Source: Rhizophagus irregularis (Eukaryota; Glomeromycota; Glomeromycetes; Glomerales; Glomeraceae). Taken from it: a stretch of DNA of 64,000 nucleotides. Location of the stretch: positions 734,501-798,500 of the forward strand of contig NC_089444.1 of the NCBI RefSeq assembly GCF_026210795.1, given 5' to 3'. Each line of letters begins with the position of its first letter. The stretch's first letter is position 1. The translations under genes were made by a program, and so were the position numbers. Shown here one piece after another: positions 29,894-43,785 of the stretch. The notes beneath the pieces are model-generated. The model saw nothing but the letters and a program-made list of their open reading frames with translations, ran no database searches and was not told the DNA's origin.

Positions 29894-30518
29894 ATGAACC
29901 ACATAGCTTTTATTATTGTATCATTTCTTATATTCTACAAAACTTTTGCTTTTAAATATTTTAACAATTGTAGTGGTAAGTCATCTAGTAAGAACGATTT
30001 TTATTTATTTTTCCAAGGTAACTAATATTAATAATCCATCTATTTTTTAAAAAGATGGTCCTGCTTTTGATGGCATTGACGACATTGTATTCCTGTCAAA
30101 TCATCAGATTGAATTAATATTAGAAGGACCAAAACAAGCAGAAAATTCCGGTAATTTCCCATGTTGTTTGCAACAGGGACCAATGATTATTAGTAATTAT
30201 ACCTTTTATAATAGAAATCACTCCCTTATATATACTATTATACCAGAAAAAACAAATGAATGGGTAAATGAATACACTGAGAACAGTATCTTAAATGTGG
30301 ATGATTGTACGAATGGAACCTTTAATTGTAATACAATTTATCAAGGACAATATCATTACACGCGGGCTGACAATTATGATCCCAACCATTTTTTCTCTCC
30401 AGGAGAGAATATCGGGGTTGGATTAACTGTATATGCTAAATGTTTTCAACATATAGAAACGGTTTGTTTAACTTCTTGTTGGTTTACCGCTGGCATAATT
30501 TATAATCCACCATCATAA
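29894..30518 (+). CDS. Small secreted Cys-rich protein
   Basis: Two exons, 29894-29975 and 30055-30518, give 181 aa. The donor GTAAGT follows one base of a codon and the acceptor is AAAAAG. The N-terminus MNHIAFIIVSFLIFYKTFAF is a clear signal peptide with a hydrophobic core. The mature part has several Cys (NNCSG, FPCCLQQ, DDCTNGTFNC, KCFQHIETVCLTSCW) suited to disulphides, and N-glycosylation sites such as NGT and NYT. A TATA run lies about 70 bp upstream. I do not recognise a family. In a mycorrhizal fungus such genes are often effector candidates, but nothing here shows a target. Confidence 0.75.
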
Positions 30519-33500
30519 ATGGATTTTTTTATTCTTGTGATGATTATTTTTATAACATCTGTACGATTAACTTACAATAGTAATTTTACTTATTTTACAT
30601 CTAGTCAATACTTATGATAATATTTATATCGTTAACAAAAATTTTTTTTTTTTTTTTGAAACAATTCCGCCGATCTAAGAATCGGCCTTTCAAAAAAAAA
30701 TAAACAATAGAAATTTTTTTTTTAAAAAAAATACTAAATTTCTTTATAGTGTTATACAGTGATTAAGATTTATATTACTAATATATTGATTTTTATCTAA
30801 AAGAAATAACTTTGATTATATTGTTATTTTTGAAATAAAAAAATTTGTTTTATAAAATGTGTATAAACAACGTGAAATTTAATTTGAAATTCTTAATAGG
30901 TTTATCATTATATAACCAAAAAATTTTAAGAAAGTTTTAGATAGATCGATTCACATAATTCCTATCGGGACATGCGGAATTCTATGAATCATGTGAAATT
31001 TCATATACAGTATAATCATTTGGTGAATAAATTTCCAATAACCACATGAGGAAATTTTTTTTCGATGTAAGATCTACAGAGAATCAATTAAGAAAATCCT
31101 AAGACACATGGAAGTGGATCTACAGATTTAGAGTTCGTTACACATGGATTAATTAGGGAGTACTATGAAGAAATTGTTAATTTATTACGGAGAAACATTA
31201 ACTGAATATTTATGTATGGAGAAATCATATGAAATGTTATGGGAAATATTTAGGGTATACGATGATCATTTTGATTTGTAATTCACTGTCTAAAAGAGTA
31301 ACGTGGTTTTTTGTAAAGACATAAAATTTTTTTGAAAAATTAAAAACCTTTTACAACTTTACAAAGTATTATTTACTTGTTATATTATTTACTTGTTATA
31401 AGAAAAGTTTATATGTTAGTATTTTAAACGCAAAACTATTAATAATATAAAGTAGTAGTATTTGCATGGGTTGAGTTTTTTCACATGAACGAACCATATT
31501 AATAAATATATAAAGTAGCATATCAACTGCTTAAAAATCATTATTTTATTAATATATATAATATATTTATAAACTTTAATTATTAGTCATTATGTATGAA
31601 ATAATATTACATTAATACCTGATTACTTTAATTACTTCTTATTTCAATCTTTCTTTCTGACGTTCTTTCTTTTTTTGTAATATTTTTTCGGTTAGTGTAA
31701 TTCCTCATAATTTATAAATCTCCCTATCGCTGATCAAGAAGTACCCCATTTTTTTGAGGGATGTTCTGATCATGAGGGTATCATGCATATCAGCTGATCA
31801 AGTAAATATCCGCAGTAAAAAGTTTCGTAAATTTTATTTATTCTATCATTATATAATTATAAAGACTTAAAATACCTTTACTTCTTCAAATATTTAGCAA
31901 TTAAAGCTCATTAAAATTTATAATTATTCTAATAACTATCCTAAGAAATTTATTATTGAATACTGAATCTGGACAGCGCTATACTTATCATTAACGAAAT
32001 TAACGAAGAATATTTGTTATATATCTATCATTCATTTCAAACACTTCAATAAATCTATTTGGAAAAAGTTTAGGAAAAAAGATAAGTTTAAAAATAAAAC
32101 CTGAACTATATAATATTGAAATTACACAGAAAAATAAATAGGGCACACGAGATCAGTCGATATAGATTATAAATGACAAACATGGTAAGAGATTTATCAT
32201 TTTGAAACATAAATTTATTCTTATTAGACAAAACATAATTAAAATATCATTTTTTGATTTACAGTATATACATTATAAATAGTTTTATTTAAGAACAATA
32301 ATTTACTTACTAAATTGCGAAAAGAAGTCTTTTGTAAATGATGCTGTAATACAATCTATATATTTTATTATAATGTACTTGCAACAGATATTCTAGAATT
32401 CAAATGATTCAAACATGGCTTTGCAATTATCTGATTTCCTGTATCAGTCGTTGGATTAAATTTAGGAATTTTATTTAAAAAACAGACAATTAAAGTGACT
32501 TTAATTTTCTTAATTTGATCATCATGATACTTGGATATTTTTTCAATCTAAATATTAAGATAAATTATTATTTAATAATTAAGAAATCAGAGTAATCCTC
32601 ATATTTATTTGTAACGCAGTACAGAAAAAAATATACAGTACATACCATTAAACTAATAGCAGAACAAAAAAAAAGCATCCCATTGGCCAGATTGTATCAT
32701 TAGTCGCATGTGCTCTGGTTGTCTTTGAGTTTATTGAGATGGATATTTATTTCTGAAAATAAATCAGCAATCATATATTTCCAGTATGGCTATATGTTTA
32801 TTAATACCATTAATAAATACAAAAAAAAAGAAATAATAAAATTCTTAAATATACCTTAATCAAATCAATATTATTCTTGCAATTTCTAGAACCTTTAAGT
32901 GAATTGCCAACATCAATTTTCCAGTTTTCCACTTGATTTTATGAGGTTTTTTAATGAATCCAATTCTTTAACATCAGTTTATGTTCTTGACATATTTTCA
33001 ACAACATTTAAAGAATTGGAATTGATTCTACAAAATGAATTTGATTTGCAAACAACTAAACATTAATATTGAATGTTTATTATAATATTTGATATATTAC
33101 CTTGTGAAGAAGGTTTGTGAAATAGAATATGATTAATTTTCATTTCTGTTCCTATCAGATTCTTGATCTGAACCACTAGAATAAAATTCATTTTCTTCAT
33201 AATTTAGTTTTTGATTTTCAAGAAATTGAAGAAATTTTTTTTTTTTCAGCAACTATGTATTTAAAATAATTCTTCTTTGATGGTTGGTATCTTGCATTGA
33301 ACTTTCCATACTAACTTTTTCATTTTCATTAAGATGATCATTTGCTTGAATTGGTGGCGTAATAATTTCAGAAAATAAAGTTGTTTTTTGAAACAAATTG
33401 AATAATTGTTCTTTTTCCTTTGAAGTTCTCTTTGGAATATTTTCATGAATATGTTCATCGTTTGTTCCTGAGATGATAGTTTGGATGATGAGAGTATATT

Positions 33501-34328
33501 TCATTATCATTATTTTGTTTCTAAAATTGGTTTTCTTATTTTCTTTTATCTTGCAATTTTGTATTATTTGTATAATTATTTTTCTTGAGAATTTTTTAGT
33601 AATTCTATCACTATGGTGTTATGGTTTTGTTTTGTCATATTATTTTCTTGAAATTTTTCATTATTTTTAATTATTGGAAAAGAAAAAATTATTGGAAAAT
33701 AAAAATGAAAAATAAAAAAAAAATCATTAAAGTCTATTTATAGCCAATAAAGTTTAATTTGCATATGATAATTACTTCTTTGTGTTACACAAATTATTAA
33801 TTTATATCTCAAAAGAAACCTTATATTTATCAGATTAATTTTCACAGCAGAAATTTTACAAATAAGAAAAAAAAGTTAATCCAATTCTATCAGTTCAACA
33901 AAATTATTTATCAGTGTAAATATTCATTAAATTGCTATGTATTTCTATAATAAAATTTTTAACTTCTAATATTCTAAGGCACATTTTTTTATTTTATATA
34001 AATAGAATGAAGTTTACATTTAATAATTGTGGAATTTTTTAATAAAGGAACTCATGAGTTAACATTACTTGGTTTTGATCAATTAGCAATAAAAATTAAT
34101 ACAACGAATTAGGGCATAATAATACCAAAAAAAAAACCTTATTATTTGTTATTTGGTGACTATTACTATAATAACCTCAAAATAATTTATTTTTACGACT
34201 CTCTGAAAATTGATCTTAAATTTGTTTTCTTCTCTTAATGGTTTCCACTTAATTTTGGGTCCAACAAACTACCATTGTATTTTAGATAGAAATAATAAAC
34301 AATATCTGAAATTCACTTGGAAAAGAAA
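30519..34328. other. Intergenic, AT-rich, a possible relic ORF
   Basis: Around 33170-33510 on the minus strand there are two coding-like pieces in different frames: IITPPIQANDHLNENEKVS and YEENEFYSSGSDQESDRNRN. They may be remains of an acidic low-complexity protein. No splice arrangement joins them cleanly. A short stem CCGATCTAAGAATCGG lies near 30672. The rest shows nothing. Confidence 0.35.
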
Positions 34329-35280
34329 ATGGGTGTAACTGTTGGTCCAGAGAAAAGGGAAAAAAATGAAAAAAATGATACGATTATTGAGGACGAAGAT
34401 GATGAAGAAAATTCAATGATTTCTGCGGTGCGTATGAATTATAAATTTATTTTGATACTTGTAATTAATATTTTCTTTTTTTTTAGGCTTTTAGCTCAGA
34501 GGATGATCCAACATTATCATATTTGACATTTAGGTTTTGGGTTTTGAGCACGGCGAGTACATGTTTTTCATTATATCATTGGAAAACTATAATGACCCAT
34601 AATTTTATATTTAGTTTTTCACATCACTTTGCGCAGCAATATCACAATTCTATCATTTTCATCCAAATAATGGAGATTTTTCACCTTTTTTGTGGTGTTT
34701 GTATCTTATGTTGCTGGAAGATGGATGGCAAGAGTATTACCAACGCAAAAATTTCAAATTTTGCGATGGAGCTTTAGTCTCAACCCAGGTTTGGTTTAGT
34801 TGTATTTTGAGAAATATTTATAATATTCTCAACAATGATGATATTCAATTATTGTTTTTTTACTTTTGTTTGACAGGACCATTCAATATCAAAGAACACG
34901 TTTGTATATTTGTAGCGACAGGTGCTGGCGGTGGTTCAGCTTACGCTACGGTATGTTTTAAGCGTTTCTACATGTCAAATCATTAACTAATAAGGCAGGA
35001 TTATATAATAGGATATTATTTCCATACATACAAGAGCTTTTTTATCATCACTCAATCAATTTTGGTCAAGGTTTTCTTTTGCTTATGAGCACACAGATTA
35101 TAGGGTATGGTTTCACGGGATTTCTTAGAAAATGTAAGATTAGCAGGAATGACCGAAATTTGGAAATACTTGATTTTTTATTTTTATTTGTATTTTATTT
35201 TATTTATATTTTATTTTATTTTATTTTATATAACAATAGATCTTGTTCATCCACCAAGTATGATTTGGCCATCCAATCTT

Positions 35281-38200
35281 CACCCCAGCCAAATGATCGG
35301 TATAGTTTCTAAGCTAAGTGGGCATGCACTACATCCTAGCTTATAAACTGCCCATGGGCCAGATTAGCCCACGAGATCTGATTGGTCCAAACAACTTACC
35401 AACATTTTAATTACAAATAAGGCAATTTTATAACTTTTGACTGGATATTTACTTATAAACTCATAGTCAAGGATTGCATTAATGTACATTTTGTACCACC
35501 TTGTAACTATAAAGAAGGCAAAAATTTTTTTAAGGTTACACATTAATTTGGCCAGAATTAAGATAATTTCGCCCAGCAAAATTTGGCCGGAATTATAAAA
35601 CAGACATAAATGTCCATTTGCAAATTTGGCCAGAATTATAAAAACGGACATAAATTTAGCCGGAATTATAAAACGGACATAAATGTCCGTTTGCAAATTT
35701 GGCCAGAATTATAAAAATGGACATAAATATAAATTTGGCCAGAATTATAAAAACGGATATTTATGTCCGTTTTTGTAAATTTGGCCAGCATTATGAATGT
35801 AAATATTTTAACTAATTATTCAGTAATCATGAATAAATAAATTATATTTTGTTGTCTTTGTCTCATCAAAATATGCTAAATAGTGGAATTTCTATTATCA
35901 ATAAATAAAAGTTATTAGCATTTATAAATATTTAAAAATATAAAAAATTATTTCAAGAAAATGTTAATATTTTATTATTTATTTATTAATCCTAAAGGTA
36001 TAAAACTGCTACCATTTAAAATATCTCAAAAAAACAATCTAACAAGCTATATATATTTTATCTTTCTATTTGTAATTACTTGATTTCAAGCTAAAGCAGT
36101 TTAGCTTTTAGCAATTTAATGTAAATATTTAATCAGATAATAGACATTTGTTTTTTTTTAAATCAGAATACTAGATATTGTTTTATAATTTATTTAATAT
36201 ATAAAAGTTATATGAACATTGTGTTTTATAAATATTATATGAAAATTTTGTAAAGAAAATTTACAAAAATTTATAATTGATATAATTAATTAATAATTTA
36301 ATTTATTATTCTAATTGTTATAAAATAATACATTACATGCTATTTATAGAAGTTTACTACTTTAATATAATATATATATATTACATTAAGAATATATAAA
36401 TAAATTATTTAATTATCCAATTCATTATATACTATTTATTTAATGTTATTTGGCATTTAAAAAATTGGTTTATTGAAAAAATATTGACTTTTGGTTTTTT
36501 TATTTTTAAAATTGCCAAAAAATTAGATCTTTTAATTATTAATACACAGTGAAATTCGATAAACCAGATCTATCGGTTCCACTAAAAATATCCAGTTTAT
36601 CGGGATATCCAGTTTAGCGAAAAAATTTCGATATATTGAAAATCTATTATATTGAATTTTTAAAAAATTTTCATGCTAATAAAACTAATATACACTATAA
36701 TTTGATTTTTTCATGTTATAGAGGTCATGAAAATGAATATAAAATATTTTAATTGAATATATAAGTAATACTTAACTTCAGCCGGAATTAAGATTTTTAT
36801 AATTCTGGCCAAATTTAAGATTTACCGAATCACGTTACTTAAATTTTATTGGTTCCCAGTCACGTGATCCAGTTTATCGAATCATTTTTACTATAGCTGG
36901 TTAGAAAATTGATCCGTTATAGCGAATATTGAGCTTTTACTAGTAAACTCTGGTATATCGAGCCTATTTTAATATACGTGATTTGGTTCCAGCAAAAAAG
37001 TCTGGTTTAGGTCCAAATCTGGTTTATCGAATATCCGGTTTATCGAATTTCACTGTGTATATTAAATATATGTGGAAGTTACATATATAAATATACCTAT
37101 CTAGTATTTAGTAGTAAATTAAATATATGTGAAAGTTATATAAACATATTGGTATTTGGTATTTAAAATTATTTTATTAATTAAAATATTTTTTTTATTA
37201 TTAGATACAAATTATTTTAAAAATTGTCAAAAAATTAGATTTTTTAATTATTAGTACATTACATATGCAATTTAGAAATTGAAAAATTATTTTATTAATA
37301 GGTCATTGATTTTATTTTAGTTTTATTCTTTTTTTTAATTAGATATAATTTTTTTAAATATTATTAGAAAATTAAATGATTTGATTCTTTTAATTATTAG
37401 TATATTATTATATCTATAGAAGTTGAATAAACATATCTATTTAATGGAATTTAATATTTAAATTATTTTATTAATATAAAATTTAATTTTTGTTTTGTTT
37501 TTATTTACAGTATTTTTTATTTTTTTATTTTTATTTATTTTTTATTAGATACAAATTATTTTAAATATTGTTAGAAATTGGATCAACAAAATCATTTATT
37601 AAAAAATTTGGATTTGCAAATAATTGCAATAAATGTTTATCAGTACATTTCGCAAATCCAAATTTTTTTTAATGAATGATTTTGTTGATCCAATTTCTAA
37701 CAATATTTAAAATAATTTGTATCTAATAAAAAAAATAAAAATAAAAAAATAAAAAAATAGTAAATAAAAACAAAACAAAAATTAAGTTTTATATTAATAA
37801 AATAATTTTAAATATTAAATTCCATTATTAAATAGGTATGTTTATCTAACTTCCATAAATATATAATGTACTAATAATTAAGAATCAAATCCTTTAATTT
37901 TCTATCAAATTTTAAATAATTTAGATCAAATAAAAAAAAATTAATAAAATCAAAATTAATCAATGTTAATTGCTAAATTACATTAAATAAGTATGTTTAT
38001 TTAACTTCCATAAATATGTAATGTATTAATAATTGAAGGATTTAAATTTCTGACAATTTTTAGATCTAATAAAAAAAGTAAATAAAAAACAAAAAAATTA
38101 ATGATTTAATTAATAGCATAATTTTTAAATAATAATTAAAAGATATAATTTTCTGCATTTTTGAAATAATTTGTATTTAATAGTAAAAAATAAAAACAAA

Positions 38201-39032
38201 AAATCATTTTTTAAATGTTAAATAACTTAAATTTACAATAAAAAAATTTTTTTTTAGTTAAAATATACCAAATTGCTAAAAGTTAAATTGCATTAACTTG
38301 TCATCAAGTAATTGTAAAAAAATAATACATAGCTTGTTGGATTGTATTGAGATGTATTAAATGGTAGGAGTTTTATACCTTTAGGATTAATAAATAATAA
38401 GATATTTACATTGTTTGAAAAGAATTTTTTTGAATTCTTAAATATTTCCAAATGCCAATAACTTTCCATCTATTGATGATATAAACCACAATTTAACAAT
38501 TTAACATGTCTTGATGAGACAAAGCTAACAAGTTTTAATTTGTTTTTTCTATGATCACTGGATTATGATAAATTGATGCAATTTATAATATTTGCATTTA
38601 TAATGCTGACCAAATTTACAAAAACAGACATTAATGTCCATTTTTATAATTCCGGCCAAATTATGTCCGTTTTTATAATTCTGGCCAAATTTGCAAACGG
38701 ACATTTATGTCTGTTTTATAATTCTGGCCAAATTTTGCTGGGCGAAATTATCTTAATTCTGGCCAAATTAAAGTGTAACCTTGAAAAAATTTTTGCCTTT
38801 TTTATAGTTACAAGGTGGTACAAAATGTACATTAATGCAATCCTTGACCATGAGTTTATAAGTAAATATCCGGTCAAAAGTTATAAAATTGCTTTATTTG
38901 TAATTAAATGTTGGTAAGTTGTTTGGACCAATCAGATCTCGTGGGCTAATCTGGCCCATGGGCAGTTTATAAGCTAGGATGTAGTGCACGCCCACTTAGC
39001 TTAGAAACTATGTCGATCATTTGGCTGGGATG
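35281..39032. mobile_element. 3.75 kb foldback element in the OPT pseudogene
   Basis: Ends CACCCCAGCCAAATGATCGG and the complement of CATCCCAGCCAAATGATCGA are inverted. The 8-bp target duplication CCAATCTT lies at 35273-35280 and 39033-39040. The outer ~500 bp of the arms are near-identical and carry repeated TTTGGCCAGAATTATAAAA and GGACATAAATGTCC motifs. The arms continue, more diverged, to a centre near 37630, where a tight stem (about 37548-37615 against 37645-37735) closes the fold. No transposase is present, so it is non-autonomous. Confidence 0.85.
36545..37057. mobile_element. Nested pogo/mariner-type MITE
   Basis: A 513-bp element with terminal inverted repeats CACAGTGAAATTCGATAAACC, flanked by TA at 36543-36544 and 37058-37059. 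CAGTG-type ends and TA duplications are typical of Tc1/mariner-pogo elements. It is inserted in the left arm of the foldback element, which partly explains why that arm is longer. Confidence 0.85.
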
Positions 39033-41307
39033 CCAATCTTGTAATCGCGTCCATGTATAATACACTTCATGGCAGCAAGTCTGAAATACGTGACAGACTT
39101 CGGATATTCGTTATCACATTTTTAATCATGTTCGTTTGGCAATTCATGCCAAGGCACATGTTCACTTAACAAGTATGGCTATATTATGCATAATAGCTCC
39201 ATATAGTAGGATAATGAAGATATTAGGAAGTGGTTATCATGGTGTAGGGAACCTAAATTTTACATTGGATTGGAATGCAATTGGACAACCCAGGCCGTTA
39301 TATATTCCATGGTTGGTAATAGACAAAAACCTATAAAATTGAGTTCAAATATTTATCAACTATAAAATGTTTTGTTTAGGTGGGCTCAAGTAAATCATTA
39401 TGTCAGTATAATTATTGGTGTATCATGTATGGATCATTACCCGCTTTTATATCATTTTAATTTCTTGTAAGAATCAAAATTTTCGTTCGAATTTGTTTAT
39501 GATCGTTTTGTATATTTAATTGTTTCAACATAATTAAATAGGAAAGCACAAAGATTTCCATTTTCATCCACACTTCCTTTAGACAAATATGGACAAAAGT
39601 AAGCGATACGGTTTGATTCCAAAACTTTGAATATCAACATAAAGATTATAAACTAATAAAAATTTTTTTTTTTAATAGATATAATCAGACATTAATTATT
39701 GATAGGACAACCAGATTTTTAAATGTTACAGCTTATGATAATTATAGCCCAGTATATTTATCAGCCACCTTTGCTGTTAATTATCTATACTCTTTCATTT
39801 CGATTACCGCAGTCATGAGTTATGTGTTCTTATTTCATGGTAAAGATATTTGGAAAAGGTTCAAATCTAGTCAAGATGAAAAGAGACATGATATTCATTC
39901 CAAGTTGATGAGCGTTTATCCAGGTATATTGTTGAAATTTTACGCTAATACAGATGTTGTGGATAATAAATCATTCAAATTTTAGAAATTCCAAATACTT
40001 GGTATTTTACAATATTCTTCATTATGTTATTAATCGCAATCGTACTTGGGTATATGATGACGGAGGTGAATTTACCGTGGTGGGGATTGCTTATGGCTAT
40101 AAGATTATCAATAATTATGGTGCTTCCAATTGGGTTGAATGTGTTAGCTGAAATAATTTGTGGTTACGTCCTCCTTGACCGGCCTATCGCCAATGTATAC
40201 TTTAAATGTTATGGTTTTGTAATAATGTATCAATGCCTTTTCTTGGTTTCCGATCTTAAACTTGGTAATATAAATAGTGTTTTAATTGATTCATGTGTAT
40301 ATTGTTAATCAATATCTATTTCTTTATTCAAAAGTCATTATATGAAAATTCCTCCATGTTCTATGTTTATTTCTCAATTATATGGCACAGTTGTCGGAGA
40401 TTTTATGAATTATTGGGTTTTAAGACTTATTATTTCTTCAAAACGACAATTTCTTGATGGTACAATGGAAGATCCAACCGGTCAAGTAAGTTTCAAGTAT
40501 TTCATGTTTTTTTTCTTTAACTTGAAATTAACAATTCGCACCTTTTGAAAAATAATAGGTATCAGGGTATCATACACAAGTTATTAATACAGCTTCAATA
40601 GTGTGGGGTTTGATTGGACCTGCAAGAACATTTGGTGTAAGAAAATCTAATTATTTTTAATGTTATTTCTCGCACAATTAAATGTTCTAATTAGATCTTT
40701 TTTAATATAGCCAAATTCCCTATATCGCCCGCTTCTTTGGGGTTTTTTAATTGGAGTCTTTGTGCCAATTCCATTTTATCTATTACATCGAAAATATCCA
40801 AAATATAGATTTGATTTAGTGAATGTACCTTTAATTTGTAATGGATTACAAATAATTCCTGAATCTTATACAAATTTTATTATTATGGGATTCTTAGCAA
40901 GTTTTGCAAGTCAATTCTATACCTATAGATACAAGAATCAGTGAGTTATATAAATTGAAATTATATTTAAAGTTTTTATTTTCTAATAATACATTTCTTT
41001 TTTTTTTTAATATTTTATAGATTATGGAAAAAATAGAAGAGCTTATTCCTTTATTATAATCATTGATTTGATCGAACATTTTCACATTTAATACTTGATT
41101 TTTTTTAGATATAATTATGTGATTTCTGCATTGTTCGATAGTGCAACTCAAATGGTCAGTCTGGTTATATTCATATTTTATAACGGGATTATCCAGGTAA
41201 AAATATAATTTGATGTATCAACTGATAGCTTTATTTTTATTTTTAAAGTTATTGATATATATTTGTAATTTAAGATTAAATTTCCAGAATGGTGGGGAAA
41301 TAACTGA

Positions 41308-41837
41308 GAATCTCAGGGAGAATAATGTTTTGCTGCAGATTAATAATATTTATAATATTTATTCATTAGGGTTTTTTTTTTAAAAAAAAGGACATTGCCA
41401 GAGTGTTGAGAGTTTAAAGGCGTGACATGGATTTAAAAGCTCGATTTTATTTATTCTATTTGCAATCTTTAACATATCATATGTAAAAATAAACAATTTA
41501 CAGAGCAGGATATATATAAATAAAGCACTAAAACAATTATTTAATTTATTTATTTTAAATATAATAACTTCTTTAATATGTCCAATGTTTAAATTTTATA
41601 ACTGTCAATAAAATCAACAATAATTAAGGAAAAAGATATTAGCTGATAGTCGGTGTTCTCATGTTTTTTATGTTAATATATTTAATCGCACATATCTGTA
41701 TGCCTAAGAAAGTCGTATTGTATTAAAAAGTGGTATCTTTGAAATACTTTATAGCTATCGTATGATTACTTTTTCGTTGATTGTAATTATTTGTATTCCA
41801 GTTTTTTTTATTCAATTTACAAGAATATTATGCTTTA
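41308..41837. other. Convergent intergenic stretch
   Basis: AT-rich sequence between the end of the OPT pseudogene and the stop of the minus-strand lysidine synthetase. I see nothing assignable. Confidence 0.6.
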
Positions 41838-43785
41838 TCAGGTGATAAAACTATTTTCAATGAGTTCATCTATGCCAATAAGAGTATTCCCACGAAATTT
41901 GGCCCAACAAGAGATACTTTCCGGATTCAGGAATATTCCCAAAGTAGGTATACTAATAATTTTCTCTCTTTCACATAAAATATTGTCTGAGGAAACAAAA
42001 TATGACTTTTCAATAACTACCGGAATGCTAAATCTAGCAATGGGGGGTACACTTTTTTTATATCTTTCAATTATATCTTTATAAGTAGCATGAATTGCTT
42101 CCATTTTCATTTCAATTATATCATAAATGTCTTTATTACATAATCTTCTTATATAATATTGTGGTTGTAAGGAAATTGAATTGTTGTTATCCTTCAATGT
42201 TTTTTTCTTATTTTCCTGTGAAACAAAATTTATACCAACAAAAAATCTTTTATCCCATAATACAACTTGACCATTCTGAATTATTACAATATTTTTTGTT
42301 TCTTCTTTAGATGTAAATGGTTGTCTACAAAATGTCAAATTTCCATAAGGTATGTCCGAAACGTAATTAACTTTTTTTTCATAACATAATAAAACATTAT
42401 TCAATGTAATATTGTTGTATCTTGAAGTCTTGTTATGTGAAAGGAGAATTTGAGATATTTTAGAAGATAAAGTGGAAAAAGACAATATATGATCATAAAA
42501 TCTCAATACAGATTCTAATCTTGGAGGTTGTTCCAAACATTTAACAAATGTTATTATTTTACTTATTATTCTTGTAGCTAAATATTTCTGTAATATCCAA
42601 TGAAAAGATGGAATTGGATCAGGTAAAATTAATGTACAAATTCCATTATTCTTATCAAATTTAATCCTTGAATGATTTATGATTTCATTCGCTGTGATAT
42701 AAAAAAAAAAAATTATTTAATTAAATAAGATAAATCTTGCATATGCATATTTTTTTCCAAATACCTTCTGAATTTACACAATTTTTATGATATTCCATGT
42801 GGCTCATGAACCTTGATAATCCTTCTGTAGTTAAAGGTTCATATTCTTCTTTTCCTTCAATATAATATTTTTTATTAAATTTATTCAATGAAAATCTTAC
42901 AACATTTCTTTTATGATCCATTGATTGATTTGAAGGATCTTCAACCCAAGGAATATTAGCCTTAATACAAGTTTCTTTCAATCTATCCTGATAAGTATAT
43001 ATTTATCAATTAGAAAGAAATGGAAAAAACACCAATTTTTGATGAGTAATACCTTTGTTACAAATAATAATGGTCTAACAGTTTGTAATCCAATAGCTTC
43101 AATATTTCTTATAACAGGAAATTTACTTATAATAGACATTGAAGCCAATCCATTAATTCCACTTCCTCTTGATAATCTCATTAATAAAGTTTCTAATTGA
43201 TCATTTAAATGATGTCCTACAAATAATGATGAAATTTTATACTCATTACATCCTTTTGCTAATAATTTATATCTTTCAATTCTAGCAAATGTTTCATACT
43301 GTGATTGTGTAGGAAATGGAGAATTAGAATTATTAATTGTTAAATCTGAAAGGTCAACCCTTTTCCATTGAATTTTCATTATTTGATTGTTAATCTCTAA
43401 ATAAAAAAATGTAAAAAATGTATTGTTAATTTTATCAATATAAATTAGTATTTAAAGTTTAAAAGTTTACCTAATGTAGATAAAATATTAGAAACTTGAA
43501 ATGCTTCTTTTGTGCTCTCTTCTCTTAATTGATGATCAATGATAAAAGCTGTAATCTGATTTCCTGATTTTTTACAATATTGATTTAATAAATAACATAA
43601 TGCCATACTATCTACTCCTCCTGATACTGCAACTCCTATTAAAATTGAGTGACATTTATTTCATTAAATAGGAAATTGAATGAGAAAAAAAAAAATTCTA
43701 TACCTATTCTTTCTTTATACTTTAAATTTACTTTACTCATGAATCCTGAAAATTCTTTCACAGAAATTGGTAATCTTGAAGTCAT
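41838..43785 (-). CDS. tilS: tRNA(Ile)-lysidine synthetase, TilS type
   Basis: Five exons on the minus strand, all phases consistent, 555 aa: 43704-43785 (MTSRLPISVKEF), 43471-43635, 43053-43396, 42765-42987, 41838-42691. The PP-loop ATP-binding motif SGGVDS follows IGVAV. The family signatures ITAFIIDHQLREES, VGHHLNDQLETLLMRL-SRGSG and WVEDPSNQSMDHKRNVVR follow in order. TilS enzymes attach lysine to C34 of the CAU-anticodon tRNA(Ile). In a fungus the substrate would be the mitochondrial tRNA, by inference. The C-terminal ~280 residues are less conserved. The ATG at 43783-43785 gives a short, weakly basic N-terminus whose targeting I cannot judge. Confidence 0.88.

Larger units (their letters stand above)
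34329..41307 (+). pseudogene. OPT-family oligopeptide transporter, frameshifted and split
   Basis: Exons follow the OPT order: MGVTVGPEKR start (34329-34427), 34487-34788, 34877-34950 (NPGPFNIKEHV), 35012-35133, 35240-35280 plus 39041-39311 (MIWPSNL joined to VIASMYNTLHGS after removal of the insertion; KILGSGYHG), 39380-39466, 39542-39598, 39679-39923, 39986-40264, 40335-40485, 40559-40636, 40711-40940, 41109-41196, 41275-41307 (FPEWWGNN). Intact OPT proteins are multi-spanning plasma-membrane peptide importers. Defects: a frame change at the T run 34686-34691, a 4-bp ATAC duplication at 35024-35031, a frame shift near 39160-39170 with TAA, a junction at 40264/40335 that does not keep frame, and no donor after the exon near 41023. 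A 3.75 kb element sits in the middle. The homopolymer shift alone could be an assembly error, but the set cannot. Confidence 0.85.

Noticed and set aside
33253-33510. An 85-codon ORF on the minus strand as a real gene
   Set aside because: Frame and neighbours do not connect to a start or splice partner. I kept it only as a possible relic.
34686-34691. Calling the transporter dead from the T-run shift alone
   Set aside because: A homopolymer length error could explain that one. The call rests on the 4-bp duplication, the later shift, the missing donor and the large insertion.
35364-38917. Two similar ORFs of ~110 codons in opposite orientation
   Set aside because: They lie in the inverted arms of the foldback element and follow its repeats, not a protein pattern.
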